From assembly GCF_001941945.1 (NCBI RefSeq), contig NZ_CP015583.1:3923501-3987500 (forward strand): a stretch of DNA of 64,000 bases, written 5' to 3'. Positions 28,984-37,710 of this stretch are shown piece by piece (within the stretch, counting starts at the first letter, position 1; each line of letters begins with the position of its first letter). A program made the position numbers and the translations under genes. Origin of the DNA: Roseomonas gilardii (GTDB taxonomy: Bacteria; Pseudomonadota; Alphaproteobacteria; Acetobacterales; Acetobacteraceae). The notes below the pieces were generated by a model. It was given only the letters and a program-made list of their open reading frames with translations, had not been told where the DNA came from and searched no databases.

Positions 28984-29291
28984 CCCGGGGGACAAGGCTC
29001 CGCCTTTTCCCCCGCGCCCCCTTATCCGCCAGGACGCTTCGCGCCCTGGACCCCATTCGTTGACGCCTGCTGCGGGCCGGATCGCGCCGGAGAGCGATGC
29101 TCTCCGGCGACTGCGGGCGCCACGAACACGGACAGGGTGTTTGCTTTTTTCGGGAGCCCCACTGATCCGCCAGCTTTCAGGGATCGGGCGTCAGGCTGAC
29201 GGCCACCGCCAGTGCCGACGAAAGCCCGGGGTCCGGGGACCGGCTTCGGTCCCCGGCGGAGAGGGTGCGGGAGAGGCGGCGCCTCTCCCAC
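28984..29291 (+). repeat. Dispersed multi-hairpin intergenic repeat, copy C
   Basis: Same orientation and order of elements as copy B: the GGGG-AAGGCTCCGCCTT-type hairpin (from 28984), CGCCGGAGAG/CTCTCCGGCG stem (about 29084-29108), CCGGGGACCG/CGGTCCCCGG stem (about 29233-29256) and the terminal GGGAGAGGC/GCCTCTCCC stem ending at 29291. It lies between the bicupin and the 3' end of the oxidase operon, which converge; no gene is seen from 28972 to 29320. Confidence 0.85.
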
Positions 29292-29320
29292 GGCGGGCGG
29301 CCACGGAGAGCGGCGCCGGA

Positions 29321-29671
29321 TCAGCCCATCGACGGCACCAGCGTGCCCGGCTGCGTCAAAGGCGCGCGCGTCAGCAGATCGGCGAAGGTGAGCAGGAAGA
29401 GGAAGGTAAGCCACAGCAGCGCGGCGCAGGCGGCGATGCGGACCAGCGGTATCGCGTCGCGCAGCTTCATGAAGAAGACGCCGATCAGGATCGTCTTCAC
29501 CCCCGAGATGCCGAAGGCCACCGCCGCGCTCCAGCGCCCGAGCGGCACATAGGCGAGGCCGAGGGTCGCGGCGAGCAGCAGCATGAGCGCCAGCCAGAGC
29601 GGCAGGGTCGCGCGCAGGATGTCCCGCGTGCTGCGCGGACCGGCCTCGGCCAGGCCATGCGGCGCGGTCAA
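29321..29671 (-). CDS. Cytochrome c oxidase subunit IV-like protein
   Basis: A 116-residue protein with three membrane helices (about 24-43, 49-70, 78-100) and the prokaryotic COX4/CyoD-type 'GISGVKTILIGVFFMKLRD' stretch. It is the last gene of the alternative complex III/oxidase operon and stabilises the oxidase. The start is TTG at 29671, overlapping the subunit III stop as TTGA. Repeat copy C lies directly beyond its stop. Confidence 0.88.
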   Translation of the reverse strand: MTAPHGLAEAGPRSTRDILRATLPLWLALMLLLAATLGLAYVPLGRWSAAVAFGISGVKTILIGVFFMKLRDAIPLVRIAACAALLWLTFLFLLTFADLLTRAPLTQPGTLVPSMG

Positions 29672-30321
29672 GAGCGCCCACCGAGGTAGAAGAGCGGGTA
29701 GAGGAAGACCCAGACGATATCGACCAGGTGCCAGTAGAGCCCCACGACCTCATAGGCCGGGCTGCGCAGCGCGCGCCGGCGCGTCCAGGCCTGCCAGCTC
29801 AGCCAGCCGACCACGATGAGCCCGGCCGTCATGTGCAGCGCATGCAGCGCGGTCATGCCCCAGTAGAAGCCGAAGAAGATCTGCGAGGCAGGGTCGGGGA
29901 GCGGAAAGCCCGGACCGGGCACGAGGTGTTCCGCGATGTCCTTGTGGTACTCGAAGCCCTTCACCGCGAGGAAGGCGAGGCCCAGCAGCAGGGTCAGGGC
30001 GAAGCCGCGCAGGGCCGTGCGGCGCAGCTCGGCCTGGGCGGCCTCCGCGGCGATGGCCATGGTCAGGCTGCTGGTGAGCAGGATGGCGGTGTTGAGCGTG
30101 CCCAGCACCACATCCGTCTCGCGCCCGGCGGCGGCGAAGGCCTCCGGATGCAGGGCACGGTTCGCCACCACGGCCATGATCAGCCCGCCGAAGAGCATCG
30201 CCTCGCTGCCCAGGAAGATCCAGATGCCGAGGCTGGAACCCAGGCGCTGCCGGTGGAAGCTCTCCCAGGGCTCCCGGATCGGATCGGGCGCCTGCGCTGC
30301 ATGGGGGTCCGCCGCGCTCAC
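29668..30321 (-). CDS. coxC: Cytochrome c oxidase subunit III
   Basis: A 217-residue membrane protein with five predicted helices, shorter than the seven-helix form. It contains '[17 protein letters not shown]' with the conserved Glu, '[15 protein letters not shown]', '[10 protein letters not shown]' and the C-terminal '[21 protein letters not shown]', all typical of haem-copper oxidase subunit III. It starts with GTG at 30321, overlapping the subunit I stop (GTGA). Confidence 0.95.
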   Translation of the reverse strand: MSAADPHAAQAPDPIREPWESFHRQRLGSSLGIWIFLGSEAMLFGGLIMAVVANRALHPEAFAAAGRETDVVLGTLNTAILLTSSLTMAIAAEAAQAELRRTALRGFALTLLLGLAFLAVKGFEYHKDIAEHLVPGPGFPLPDPASQIFFGFYWGMTALHALHMTAGLIVVGWLSWQAWTRRRALRSPAYEVVGLYWHLVDIVWVFLYPLFYLGGRS

Positions 30322-32006
30322 CGGGGCTCGTCCTGGTTCCGGTGCGGCTCCTCCGTCCGCCGGTCCGGGCCGAAATCCTCGTCGTGATAGAGGTAGGGGC
30401 CGGTTTCCACGACCGGCTGGCTGCGGAAATTGTCGCGCGGCGGCGGCGAGCCGGTCTGCCATTCCAGCCCCGTGGCGTTCCAGGGATCGTCCCCGGCCCG
30501 CTGCCCGCGCAGCAGCGACCAGGCGAGGTAGCCCATGGGCATCAGGTAGGCCGCAGCCAGCAGCACCGCGCCGCAGGAGGACATGACGTGATAGACCTGG
30601 AACTCCGGCGGATAGGCGCCGTAGCGCCGCGGCATGCCGAGATAGCCCATGATGAACTGCGGGAAGAAGGTGAAGCCGAAGCCGAAGAACATCAGGATGG
30701 CGGCGAAGCGCGCCCAGCCATCCGGATAGAGGCGCCCGGTGATCTTCGGCCACCAGAAATGCAGCCCGCCATAGAAGGCCGTGACCGCGCCGCCCACCAT
30801 GATGAAGTGGAAATGCGCCACGACGAAATAGGTGTCGGTCACGTGCACGTCGATCGGGATCGAGGCCAGGAAGAGCCCGGTCAGGCCGCCGATGGTGAAG
30901 AGGCCGATGAAGCCGACGGCGTAGAGCATCGGCGCCTCGAAGGTGATCTCGCCGCGGTAGAGGGTGAAGGTCCAGTTGAAGACCTTGATGGCCGAGGGCA
31001 CGGCGATGACGAAGGAGAGGAAGGAGAAGACCAGCGAGGCGTAGAGCGACTGCCCCGAGACGAACATGTGGTGGCCCCAGACCAGGAAGCCGATCACCGC
31101 GATCCAGAGGATCGCATAGACCATGAAGCTGTAGCCGAAGATCTGGCGCCGGGCGAAGCAGGTGACGATCTCGCTGATCACGCCGAAGGAGGGCAGGATC
31201 ATGATGTACACGGCCGGGTGGCTGTAGAACCAGAAGAGGTGCTGGAACAGCAGCGGGTCGCCGCCCCGCGCCGGGTCGAAGATCGGCAGGCCGAAGGCGC
31301 GCTCGGCGAAGATCAGCAGCAGCACGGCGGTCAGCACCGGGGTCGCCAGCACCATCACCAGGCTGGTGCCGTAGAGCGCCCAGACCAGCAGCGGCAGGCG
31401 GAACCAGTGCATCCCCGGCGCGCGCAGCATGTGCACCGTGGCGATGAAGTTCAGCCCCGTCATGATGGAGGAGAAGCCCACGGCGATCACCGCGAAGACG
31501 GCGGCGAGCACGTAGGAGTTGGAGAACATCGTGGAATAGGGCGTGTAGAAGGTCCAGCCCGTGTCCACCCCGCCGGCGATCAGCGCATAGACCAGGAAGG
31601 CGCCGGCGCCGACGAAGAGATACCAGGAGGACAGGTTCAGGCGCGGGAAGGCGACGTCCTTCGCCCCGATCATCAGCGGCAGCAGGAAGTTGCCCAGCGT
31701 GTTGGGGATGGAGGGCACCAGGAAGAACCAGACCATCACCGTGCCGTGCAGGGTGAACATCCGGTTGTAGGTGTCCGCCGACATCAGGTCCTGCTGCGGC
31801 GTGAAGAGCTCCAGCCGGATCGCCACCGCGCCCGCCCCGCCGATGAAGAAGAAGGCGGTCAGCGCCGCCGCGTAGAGCAGGGCGATCCGCTTGTGGTCGG
31901 TGGTCAGCAGCCAGGAGGCGAGGCCGCGTTCCGCCGTCAGGTAGCTTTCCTCCCCGGCCGGCCGGGCGCGGGGCGCCATGGCGGCGTCGGCGGCGATGTC
32001 GCTCAT
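30318..32006 (-). CDS. coxA: Cytochrome c oxidase subunit I, A2-type
   Basis: A 562-residue catalytic subunit with 12 membrane helices. Low-spin haem ligands are His87 and His400; CuB ligands are His263, His312 and His313; the a3 ligand is His398 in '[11 protein letters not shown]'; and the cross-linking Tyr is Tyr267. The helix VI motif reads '[12 protein letters not shown]'. The glutamate of A1 oxidases (HPEVY) is absent and the Tyr-Ser pair of A2 oxidases, as in Thermus and Rhodothermus caa3, is present. The C-terminal 60 residues are a soluble acidic tail. ATG at 32006 overlaps the subunit II stop. Confidence 0.97.
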   Translation of the reverse strand: MSDIAADAAMAPRARPAGEESYLTAERGLASWLLTTDHKRIALLYAAALTAFFFIGGAGAVAIRLELFTPQQDLMSADTYNRMFTLHGTVMVWFFLVPSIPNTLGNFLLPLMIGAKDVAFPRLNLSSWYLFVGAGAFLVYALIAGGVDTGWTFYTPYSTMFSNSYVLAAVFAVIAVGFSSIMTGLNFIATVHMLRAPGMHWFRLPLLVWALYGTSLVMVLATPVLTAVLLLIFAERAFGLPIFDPARGGDPLLFQHLFWFYSHPAVYIMILPSFGVISEIVTCFARRQIFGYSFMVYAILWIAVIGFLVWGHHMFVSGQSLYASLVFSFLSFVIAVPSAIKVFNWTFTLYRGEITFEAPMLYAVGFIGLFTIGGLTGLFLASIPIDVHVTDTYFVVAHFHFIMVGGAVTAFYGGLHFWWPKITGRLYPDGWARFAAILMFFGFGFTFFPQFIMGYLGMPRRYGAYPPEFQVYHVMSSCGAVLLAAAYLMPMGYLAWSLLRGQRAGDDPWNATGLEWQTGSPPPRDNFRSQPVVETGPYLYHDEDFGPDRRTEEPHRNQDEPR

Positions 32007-32947
32007 GGTGACTTCTCCTCCCGCAGGGAGCGGATATAGGCGACGAGGCGCTGCAGCTCGTCCTCCCCCACCAGCCCGGCGAAGGAGGGCATCAGCGGCT
32101 GGAAGCCGGCCACGACCTGCCGTGCCGGCTGCAGGATGGAATCGCGCAGATAGGCCTCGTCGGCGGTGACGAAGCGCCCGTCCGAGAGCAGCACCTGCCG
32201 TCCGTAGAGCCCCTCCAGCCGCGGCGCGTGGACGGTGGCGCTGCCGGCATGGCAGCCGGAGCAGCCGAGCGCGGTGAAGAGCACCCTGCCCTCCCCCGCG
32301 AGGTCGTCGGCCTCCGGCTGCGCCGCCAGCCATTGCGCGTAGTCGCCCGGTTCCATCACCGTGACCGTGCCGCCCATGCGGGCATGCAGCGTGCCGCAGT
32401 ACTCGGCGCAGAAGAGCTGGTAGGTGCCGGGCTTGGTGGGGGTGAAGCGCAGCTCGGTCAGCCGGCCGGGCAGGACGTCCTGCTTCACCCGGAAAGCGGG
32501 GACGAAGAAGGAATGGATCACGTCCTGCGAGGTCATGATCAGCCGCACCGGCTGGCCCAGCGGCACGTGCAGCGCGTCGATCTCCTGCGCCCCGTTGGCG
32601 TGGCGGGTCTTCCACATCCACTGCTTGGCCTGGACGTGGATCTCCACCGCCTCCCCCTGCTCCGCGCGGCCGAAGGACAGCATGGTGGCGCCGCCCCAGG
32701 CGAAGAGCACGATCGCCAGCAGCGCCGTGGCCACGGTCCAGCCGACCTCGACCTCGCGCTGCAGGATCTCCGGCAGCGGCCCGCGCGGCGCCTTCGAGCC
32801 GCGGCGGTAGCGGATCGCGAAGCCGAGCAGCAGGCAAGCCACCAGCAGCAGGATGGCGCCCGAGAGCACCAGCATGATCACCACGATCAGGTCGGTGCGC
32901 TGCGCGACGTCCGAGGCGGCGTCGGGCCAGAACCGGAAGCTGCTCAT
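32003..32947 (-). CDS. coxB: Cytochrome c oxidase subunit II fused to cytochrome c (caa3-type)
   Basis: A 314-residue protein: two N-terminal membrane helices (about 20-45 and 65-90), a CuA cupredoxin domain with '[18 protein letters not shown]' and the ligand loop '[13 protein letters not shown]', then a C-terminal cytochrome c domain (about 220-312) with 'CSGCH' and an axial Met in '[10 protein letters not shown]'. No lipoprotein signal is seen. The fused haem domain makes the oxidase caa3-type, able to take electrons directly from alternative complex III. ATG overlaps the sco stop. Confidence 0.96.
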   Translation of the reverse strand: MSSFRFWPDAASDVAQRTDLIVVIMLVLSGAILLLVACLLLGFAIRYRRGSKAPRGPLPEILQREVEVGWTVATALLAIVLFAWGGATMLSFGRAEQGEAVEIHVQAKQWMWKTRHANGAQEIDALHVPLGQPVRLIMTSQDVIHSFFVPAFRVKQDVLPGRLTELRFTPTKPGTYQLFCAEYCGTLHARMGGTVTVMEPGDYAQWLAAQPEADDLAGEGRVLFTALGCSGCHAGSATVHAPRLEGLYGRQVLLSDGRFVTADEAYLRDSILQPARQVVAGFQPLMPSFAGLVGEDELQRLVAYIRSLREEKSP

Positions 32948-33801
32948 GGGCGCATCCCGCCCTGCGCTTGACCATTCTGGGCTTGGCCACCCTGGGCTTG
33001 GCCACCTTGGGCCCGGCGGCGCGAGACGAGGACGAGGAAGAGCCCCAGCCCGCCCAGGGTCAGCAGCGTCCCCACCGTCAGCGCCTGCTTCACCATGCCG
33101 TTGTAGATCCCGTGCGCCGGGTCGAGTCCGTAGCAGAGCAGGTGGAGACGGTCCCCCAGCGTGCCGATCCTGCCGTCGGAGGCCTCCACCAGCGCCAGCC
33201 GTAGCACCGCCGGATCGGGCGCCAGCCCGTCCAGCAGCCGCGACACCCGCCCGTCGCCCGTCAGCACCAGGATGCCGATGGGATGGGCGTAGCGGCCGGC
33301 CGCCTCGTCGAACTGCGCCCGGTAGCCGAGGGCGGACTGCACCCGGGCCAGCGCGGCGGCCGGTCCGGTCAGGACATGCGTGGCGGCCAGCAGCGCGGGC
33401 GGCAGCCCGTCCAGATGCGCCGCCTTCATCGCGCGCGCCTCGGCCGGCCCGTCCCGTGGCCCCAGGGCGATGGCCAGCGACACGACGTCCCGCCCCGGCC
33501 GCAGCCCGGTTTCCGCCAGGGCATGGGCGGCGATGCCGAGGGCCGGGCCGCAGAGCGTGACGCAGGTGTAGTCGGCCAGCACCAGCACCGCCGGCAGGCC
33601 GTGCTGGAGGGCGGCGGGCGTGACCGCGTGCCCATCCTCGTCCCGCAGCGGCAGGTCCGGCGGCAGGCGCGCGCCCGGCGGGGGCGCCAGCTCCACCTCG
33701 GCCAGTTGCGCCTCGGTCAGCGCCGCCCGCGCCGGCCCCGGCAGCATGGCGGGCGGCAGGGCCGCGAGCAGCAGGCCGAGGAGCGGCAGGAGGTGCCTCA
33801 T
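32944..33801 (-). CDS. Sco1/SenC-like copper-delivery protein, membrane anchored
   Basis: A 285-residue periplasmic thioredoxin-fold protein for CuA assembly. A signal peptide is followed by the copper motif '[10 protein letters not shown]' (Cys-x3-Cys) and the third ligand His in '[11 protein letters not shown]'. A C-terminal helix (about 240-262) anchors it, giving an orientation unusual for Sco proteins but common in this operon type. The tail holds the repeated unit GQAQG/N, encoded by three 15-base tandem repeats (32962-33006). Four-base overlaps link it to its neighbours. Confidence 0.9.
   Translation of the reverse strand: MRHLLPLLGLLLAALPPAMLPGPARAALTEAQLAEVELAPPPGARLPPDLPLRDEDGHAVTPAALQHGLPAVLVLADYTCVTLCGPALGIAAHALAETGLRPGRDVVSLAIALGPRDGPAEARAMKAAHLDGLPPALLAATHVLTGPAAALARVQSALGYRAQFDEAAGRYAHPIGILVLTGDGRVSRLLDGLAPDPAVLRLALVEASDGRIGTLGDRLHLLCYGLDPAHGIYNGMVKQALTVGTLLTLGGLGLFLVLVSRRRAQGGQAQGGQAQNGQAQGGMRP
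32962..33006. repeat. 15-bp in-frame tandem repeats in the sco tail
   Basis: Three adjacent 15-base units of the CTGGGCTTGGCCACC type. The last two are identical, and the first differs at four positions. They encode the repeated Gly/Gln/Ala C-terminus of the Sco-like protein. Confidence 0.85.
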
Positions 33802-34214
33802 GGCCCCGCCTCCCCCCTGCGGGCCGCCTCAGGCCGCACCGGCAGCGGCACGCCCGGCTCCGGCGCCTCCAGCGGCGCATAGGCTTCCGGGCCGCGCCCG
33901 GACTGGATCTCCATGGCCCGCCGCACGGGGATGCGGACCAGGCCGCGCTCCCGGTCCACCCAGCCATAGGTTTCCAGCCCCCGGCGCTGCTCCGACAGGA
34001 AGCGGGCGAGGTCGCCGCGCGGGTCGGTCTGAAGTGCCGGCGCCGGGAAGTCCTGCGGCGCGGGCGGCTGGTTGGCGCGGATGCCGGTGCGGTCATAAAT
34101 CCAGAACAACCCGCCCAGGCTCAGCAGCAAGAACAGCAGCGTCCCGAACCCCACCGCCAGCACGGCGCGCGGATAGACGTCCAACGGTTCGCGCGTGCGG
34201 ATCTCCTCAGCCAT
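33798..34214 (-). CDS. Single-span membrane protein of the alternative complex III/oxidase operon
   Basis: A 138-residue protein with one membrane helix (about residues 15-40) and a periplasmic part containing 'FPAPALQTDPRGDLARFLSE' and 'YGWVDRERGLVRIPVRRAME'. This W-V-D-x-E-x-G-x-V-R-I-P-V-x-x-A pattern recurs in small proteins encoded beside Sco and cytochrome oxidase genes. It has no assigned function; a role in oxidase assembly or as an accessory subunit is inferred from its place between actF (8-base overlap) and sco (ATGA overlap). Confidence 0.8.
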   Translation of the reverse strand: MAEEIRTREPLDVYPRAVLAVGFGTLLFLLLSLGGLFWIYDRTGIRANQPPAPQDFPAPALQTDPRGDLARFLSEQRRGLETYGWVDRERGLVRIPVRRAMEIQSGRGPEAYAPLEAPEPGVPLPVRPEAARRGEAGP

Positions 34215-35292
34215 GGCGCAGCCCCTCCCGCGCCGGCGCGTCCGGCCGCCGCCGCAGGCGCGGCGCCAGCACGCCCCGCACCAGCCCGGTCCAGGCCCCG
34301 CCCACGGCGAGGAGGCCGAGCGCCCCGCTCAGCAGGCTCCAGGCGCCGAAGCGCGGCCCGGCCAGCCAGAGCAGGTGCAGCCAGAGCCCCGCCAGCACCC
34401 CCAGCCCGATGCGGGCCAGGGCCGTGGGGCTGCGCCGCCAGGACCGCAGCATCGGCCCGCAGAGCGGCAGCAGGCCGGACAGCAGCAGCGCCGCCGCCAG
34501 CACCCAGGGCCAGGGCGCCGTCCGCCGCAGCAGGAACCAGGAGGCCTTGTCCGGCAGGTCGCCATACCAGGCGGTGAGGTACTGGGTGTAGGTGAGGTAG
34601 AGCGTACCCAGCGCGGCGGCCACCAGCATCCCGGCGAGGTCCCCGGCTGTTCCCGTCCCGCCGCCACCGGTCCCGGAGCGGAGGCAGGCTGCCCAGGCGA
34701 GGGCCGCCAGGATCTGCATCACCAGCAGCCCCAGGGCGAAGGCGGTGGAGTGGTAGCGCGGGTCGATGGAGAGCAGCCAATCCACCGACAGGGCGGTGTG
34801 CATCACCACATGCAGCAGCAGCGCCACCGCCCCCAGCGCCGTCCGCGCCGCGCCGCGCAGCAGCACCAGCAGCGGCGCCAGCACGGACCAGAGCAGCAGC
34901 GAGACCCCGCCGCGCAGCAGGGCCGCGGGCGGGTTCAGGTAGAGCGCCGCCACATCCGCGTGCATGGCCCGCGACGGGTCCGCCACCCAGGGGTAGAGCG
35001 CCGGCATGGCGAAGGCCAGCGGCAGGGCGAGCAGCAGGAAGAGCGGCAGCGCCGCCGCGGCGGGCACCAGCGCCCCGTCCAGCGCCTCGCCCCAGGCGCC
35101 GCCGGTGAGGGCATGGACCGCCAGCAGTACGAAGGCGCCCAGGGAGATGCCCAGCCAGAAGAACAGCCCGGTCAGCCAGCCCACCGCCGCCGTACCGGGC
35201 GAGAGCAGCAGGCCCCAGCCGAGCAGCAGCAGCGCCGCGACCAGGCCCGCCAGCACCGGAGGCCAGCCGGAGAGCAGGGCACGCGCGCTCAC
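34207..35292 (-). CDS. actF: Alternative complex III subunit F (quinol:cytochrome c oxidoreductase membrane subunit)
   Basis: A 361-residue membrane protein with about ten helices, in the ActF/ActC-like fold lacking the full NrfD motif. Recognisable stretches are 'TGLFFWLGISLGAFVLLAVH', 'LLHVVMHTALSVDWLLSIDP' and 'TYTQYLTAWYGDLPDKASWF', the last strongly conserved in ActF. It starts with GTG at 35292, overlapping the actE stop (GTGA). Confidence 0.92.
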   Translation of the reverse strand: MSARALLSGWPPVLAGLVAALLLLGWGLLLSPGTAAVGWLTGLFFWLGISLGAFVLLAVHALTGGAWGEALDGALVPAAAALPLFLLLALPLAFAMPALYPWVADPSRAMHADVAALYLNPPAALLRGGVSLLLWSVLAPLLVLLRGAARTALGAVALLLHVVMHTALSVDWLLSIDPRYHSTAFALGLLVMQILAALAWAACLRSGTGGGGTGTAGDLAGMLVAAALGTLYLTYTQYLTAWYGDLPDKASWFLLRRTAPWPWVLAAALLLSGLLPLCGPMLRSWRRSPTALARIGLGVLAGLWLHLLWLAGPRFGAWSLLSGALGLLAVGGAWTGLVRGVLAPRLRRRPDAPAREGLRHG

Positions 35293-35819
35293 GGTCCCGC
35301 CTCCCGGATCGCCCCGGCGGCTTCTGGCGCCTCGGCCAGGGTGGCGTGGTGCGAGAGCTGCAGCGTGCGCAGATAGGCCACGATCGCCCAGCGGTCCTCG
35401 GGCGGCACGCGGGCGGCATAGGAATACATCACGCCATAGCCCTCGGTGATGACGTCGAAGAGGTAGCGGGCGGGCACCGCGCGCAGGCGGCGGGTGTGGA
35501 AGGAGGGCGGCGGCGGGAAGCCGCGCTGCACGACCATGCCGTTGCCCTCGCCGGACAGGCCGTGGCAGGGCGTGCAGAAGATGCCGAACCGTTCCTGCCC
35601 GCGCGCCAGCAGCGCCGGGGTGACGGGCGGCGGGACGAGGGCGGCGGCGTCACGCGCCAGGTCGCCCCACGCCACCGTGCCGGCCGGGATGGGGCGGGCG
35701 GTGGTGCCGTCCTTCCAGACCCCGGTCCGTTCGTAGGTGTCCATGCGGCGCTGCTGCGCCATCTCCTGCTTGCACCCGGCCAGCAGGAGCAGCGGCAGCA
35801 GGAGGGTCCACCCCCTCAC
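35289..35819 (-). CDS. actE: Alternative complex III subunit E, monohaem cytochrome c lipoprotein
   Basis: A 176-residue lipoprotein: the signal ends in the lipobox 'LLLAGCKQ', and the haem site is 'IFCTPCHGLSGEGNG' near residue 83. A conserved axial Met candidate lies in 'YGVMYSYAARVPPEDRWAI'. It likely passes electrons from the complex to the caa3 oxidase. It starts with GTG at 35819, overlapping actD's stop. Confidence 0.93.
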   Translation of the reverse strand: MRGWTLLLPLLLLAGCKQEMAQQRRMDTYERTGVWKDGTTARPIPAGTVAWGDLARDAAALVPPPVTPALLARGQERFGIFCTPCHGLSGEGNGMVVQRGFPPPPSFHTRRLRAVPARYLFDVITEGYGVMYSYAARVPPEDRWAIVAYLRTLQLSHHATLAEAPEAAGAIREAGP

Positions 35820-36364
35820 GCCGTCACCACCATCGGCACCACCATCGGCACCACCCGCACGGAGACCGGCCCGAGCCCGTCCAGCAGCGCCGCGAGGCGC
35901 GCCTCGTCGGCGCCCGGATCGGCGACGGAGAGGAAGAAGCGGTCCTGGCTGGCACGCTCGAAATCCCGGGCCGCGAAGATCGGGTGGTGCAGGCGCGGCA
36001 GGCCGCTGGCGAAGAAGAAACCGGCCACCCCGGCCAGCACGGCGGCCAGGATGCCGCCCTCGAAGCTCAGCACCAGATAGACCTGCCAGGCATGGTGCGG
36101 CCGCCCGCCGATCAACAGCGGATAGCCGTGCACGGAGGCGTACCAGCACATCAGATAGGCCAGTCCCGCCCCCGCCAGCCCGGCGGCGAGCATCAGCACC
36201 CGCAGCCGGGAGCGCGGCAGGCCGAGCGCCTCCGGCAGCCCCTCCACGGCAAAGGGCGTGTGCGCGTCGATCGGGTGCAGCCCGGCCTCCCGCGCCCGCC
36301 GGGCGGCAGCCAGCAGCGTGTCCGGGTCGCGGAACTCGGCGAGGAGCAGCGGCGGCGGGCTCAT
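35816..36364 (-). CDS. actD: Alternative complex III subunit D (DUF3341)
   Basis: A 182-residue membrane protein: an N-terminal soluble part 'LLAEFRDPDTLLAAARRARE', two helices (about 55-75, 95-120) and a C-terminal cytosolic part with 'HHPIFAARDFERASQDRFFL'. This matches the DUF3341 subunit of the complex. The C-terminus has a duplicated 'VPMVVPMVV', from a 12-base tandem repeat at 35828-35851. Start ATG overlaps the actC stop. Confidence 0.93.
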   Translation of the reverse strand: MSPPPLLLAEFRDPDTLLAAARRAREAGLHPIDAHTPFAVEGLPEALGLPRSRLRVLMLAAGLAGAGLAYLMCWYASVHGYPLLIGGRPHHAWQVYLVLSFEGGILAAVLAGVAGFFFASGLPRLHHPIFAARDFERASQDRFFLSVADPGADEARLAALLDGLGPVSVRVVPMVVPMVVTA

Positions 36365-37710
36365 CCCTCGCGCCTCCGCCGGTGCAACAGCTTGCCCATG
36401 TCGTGCATCGCCACCACCGGCAGCAGGCGCGACACGGTCAGCATCAGCAGCGCGAAGAAGCCCAGCGTGCCCGCCAGCAGCCCCCAGTCCCAGAGCGTCG
36501 GGTGGAAGACGCTCTCCGTCGCCGGCAGATGCGTGTGGGACAGCGTGTTCCAGATGATCAGGATGCGCTCCAGCCACATCCCGACATTCAGCACCACCGC
36601 CACCAGCACCACGAACCAGATCCGCCGCCGCAGCGCGCCGATCCAGAAGAGCTGCGGCGCGATCACGTTGCAGAAGAGCATGACGAGGTAGAGGACGGTG
36701 TAGGGGCTGTGGAAGAGGTAATGCAGGTGCGCGCGTTCCGCCGCGTCGCCGCCATACCAGTCGTTGAACCATTCGGTGCCGTAGGACAGGCCCATGGCCA
36801 GCGCCCCGGCCAGCACCACCCGCGCCATCACCTCGAAATGGCGCGGCGTGATCACCGCCTGCAGGCCCAGGCCCCGGCGCATGGCGGCGGCGAGCACGAT
36901 CACCATGCCGAAGCCGGAGAAGAGCGCGCCCACCACGAAATAGGGCGGGAAGATCGACTCGGACCAGCCCGGCATCAGGCTCGCCGCGAAATCCAGTGCC
37001 GCGACGCTGTGCACGGAGACCACCAGCGGCAGGGCGATCATCGCCATGGCGCGATACACCGTGTCGTGCAGCTGCCAGTGCCGGGCGGAGCCGCGCCAGC
37101 CCAGCGCCAGCGCGCCGTAGATCCGCTGCCCCGCCCGGGTCTGCGCCCGGTCGCGTAGCGTGGCGAGGTCCGGGATCAGGCCCAGGAAGAAGAACAGCAC
37201 CGAGAAGACCAGATAGGCGACGATCGAGGCCGCGTCCCAGACCAGGGCGCTGTCCCATTGCGGCCAGAGCCCCATCGAGTTCGGATAGGGGATCACCCAG
37301 TAGGCGCGGTAGGGCCGGCCCAGGTGCAGGATGGGGAACAGCCCGGCGATGGAGACGGCGAAGATCGTCATCACCTCGGCGAAGCGGTTGATCGCCGCGC
37401 GCCAGGGCTGCCGCGTCAGCAGCAGCGCCGCCGAGATGAAGGTCCCCGCATTGCCGATGCCGATCCACCAGACATAGTTGGCGATGGGGAAGCCCCAGAC
37501 CACCGAGGTGTTGTTGCCGAAGATGCCGATGCCCTGGGCGAAGAGCCAGGTGATGATGGCGGCCATCATCAGCGTCACCAGCAGGGCGAGCAGGAAGGCG
37601 ATGCGGTAGCGCCCGCCCGCCTTCTCCCGCAGCAGCGGGTCGGCGACCGTGCCGACCAGGGAGCCGTAGCTGGCCTCGCGCGGCAGCAGCCCGTCGGTGG
37701 CGCCGCTCAT
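36361..37710 (-). CDS. actC: Alternative complex III subunit C (NrfD-like quinol-binding subunit)
   Basis: A 449-residue polytopic membrane protein with about ten helices. 'VWGFPIANYVWWIGIGNAGT' is the conserved quinol-site helix of the NrfD/PsrC family, and 'HSVAALDFAASLMPGWSES' and 'LSHTHLPATESVFHPT' are typical of ActC. It is the main quinol-oxidising subunit. ATG overlaps actB's stop. Confidence 0.95.
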   Translation of the reverse strand: MSGATDGLLPREASYGSLVGTVADPLLREKAGGRYRIAFLLALLVTLMMAAIITWLFAQGIGIFGNNTSVVWGFPIANYVWWIGIGNAGTFISAALLLTRQPWRAAINRFAEVMTIFAVSIAGLFPILHLGRPYRAYWVIPYPNSMGLWPQWDSALVWDAASIVAYLVFSVLFFFLGLIPDLATLRDRAQTRAGQRIYGALALGWRGSARHWQLHDTVYRAMAMIALPLVVSVHSVAALDFAASLMPGWSESIFPPYFVVGALFSGFGMVIVLAAAMRRGLGLQAVITPRHFEVMARVVLAGALAMGLSYGTEWFNDWYGGDAAERAHLHYLFHSPYTVLYLVMLFCNVIAPQLFWIGALRRRIWFVVLVAVVLNVGMWLERILIIWNTLSHTHLPATESVFHPTLWDWGLLAGTLGFFALLMLTVSRLLPVVAMHDMGKLLHRRRREG

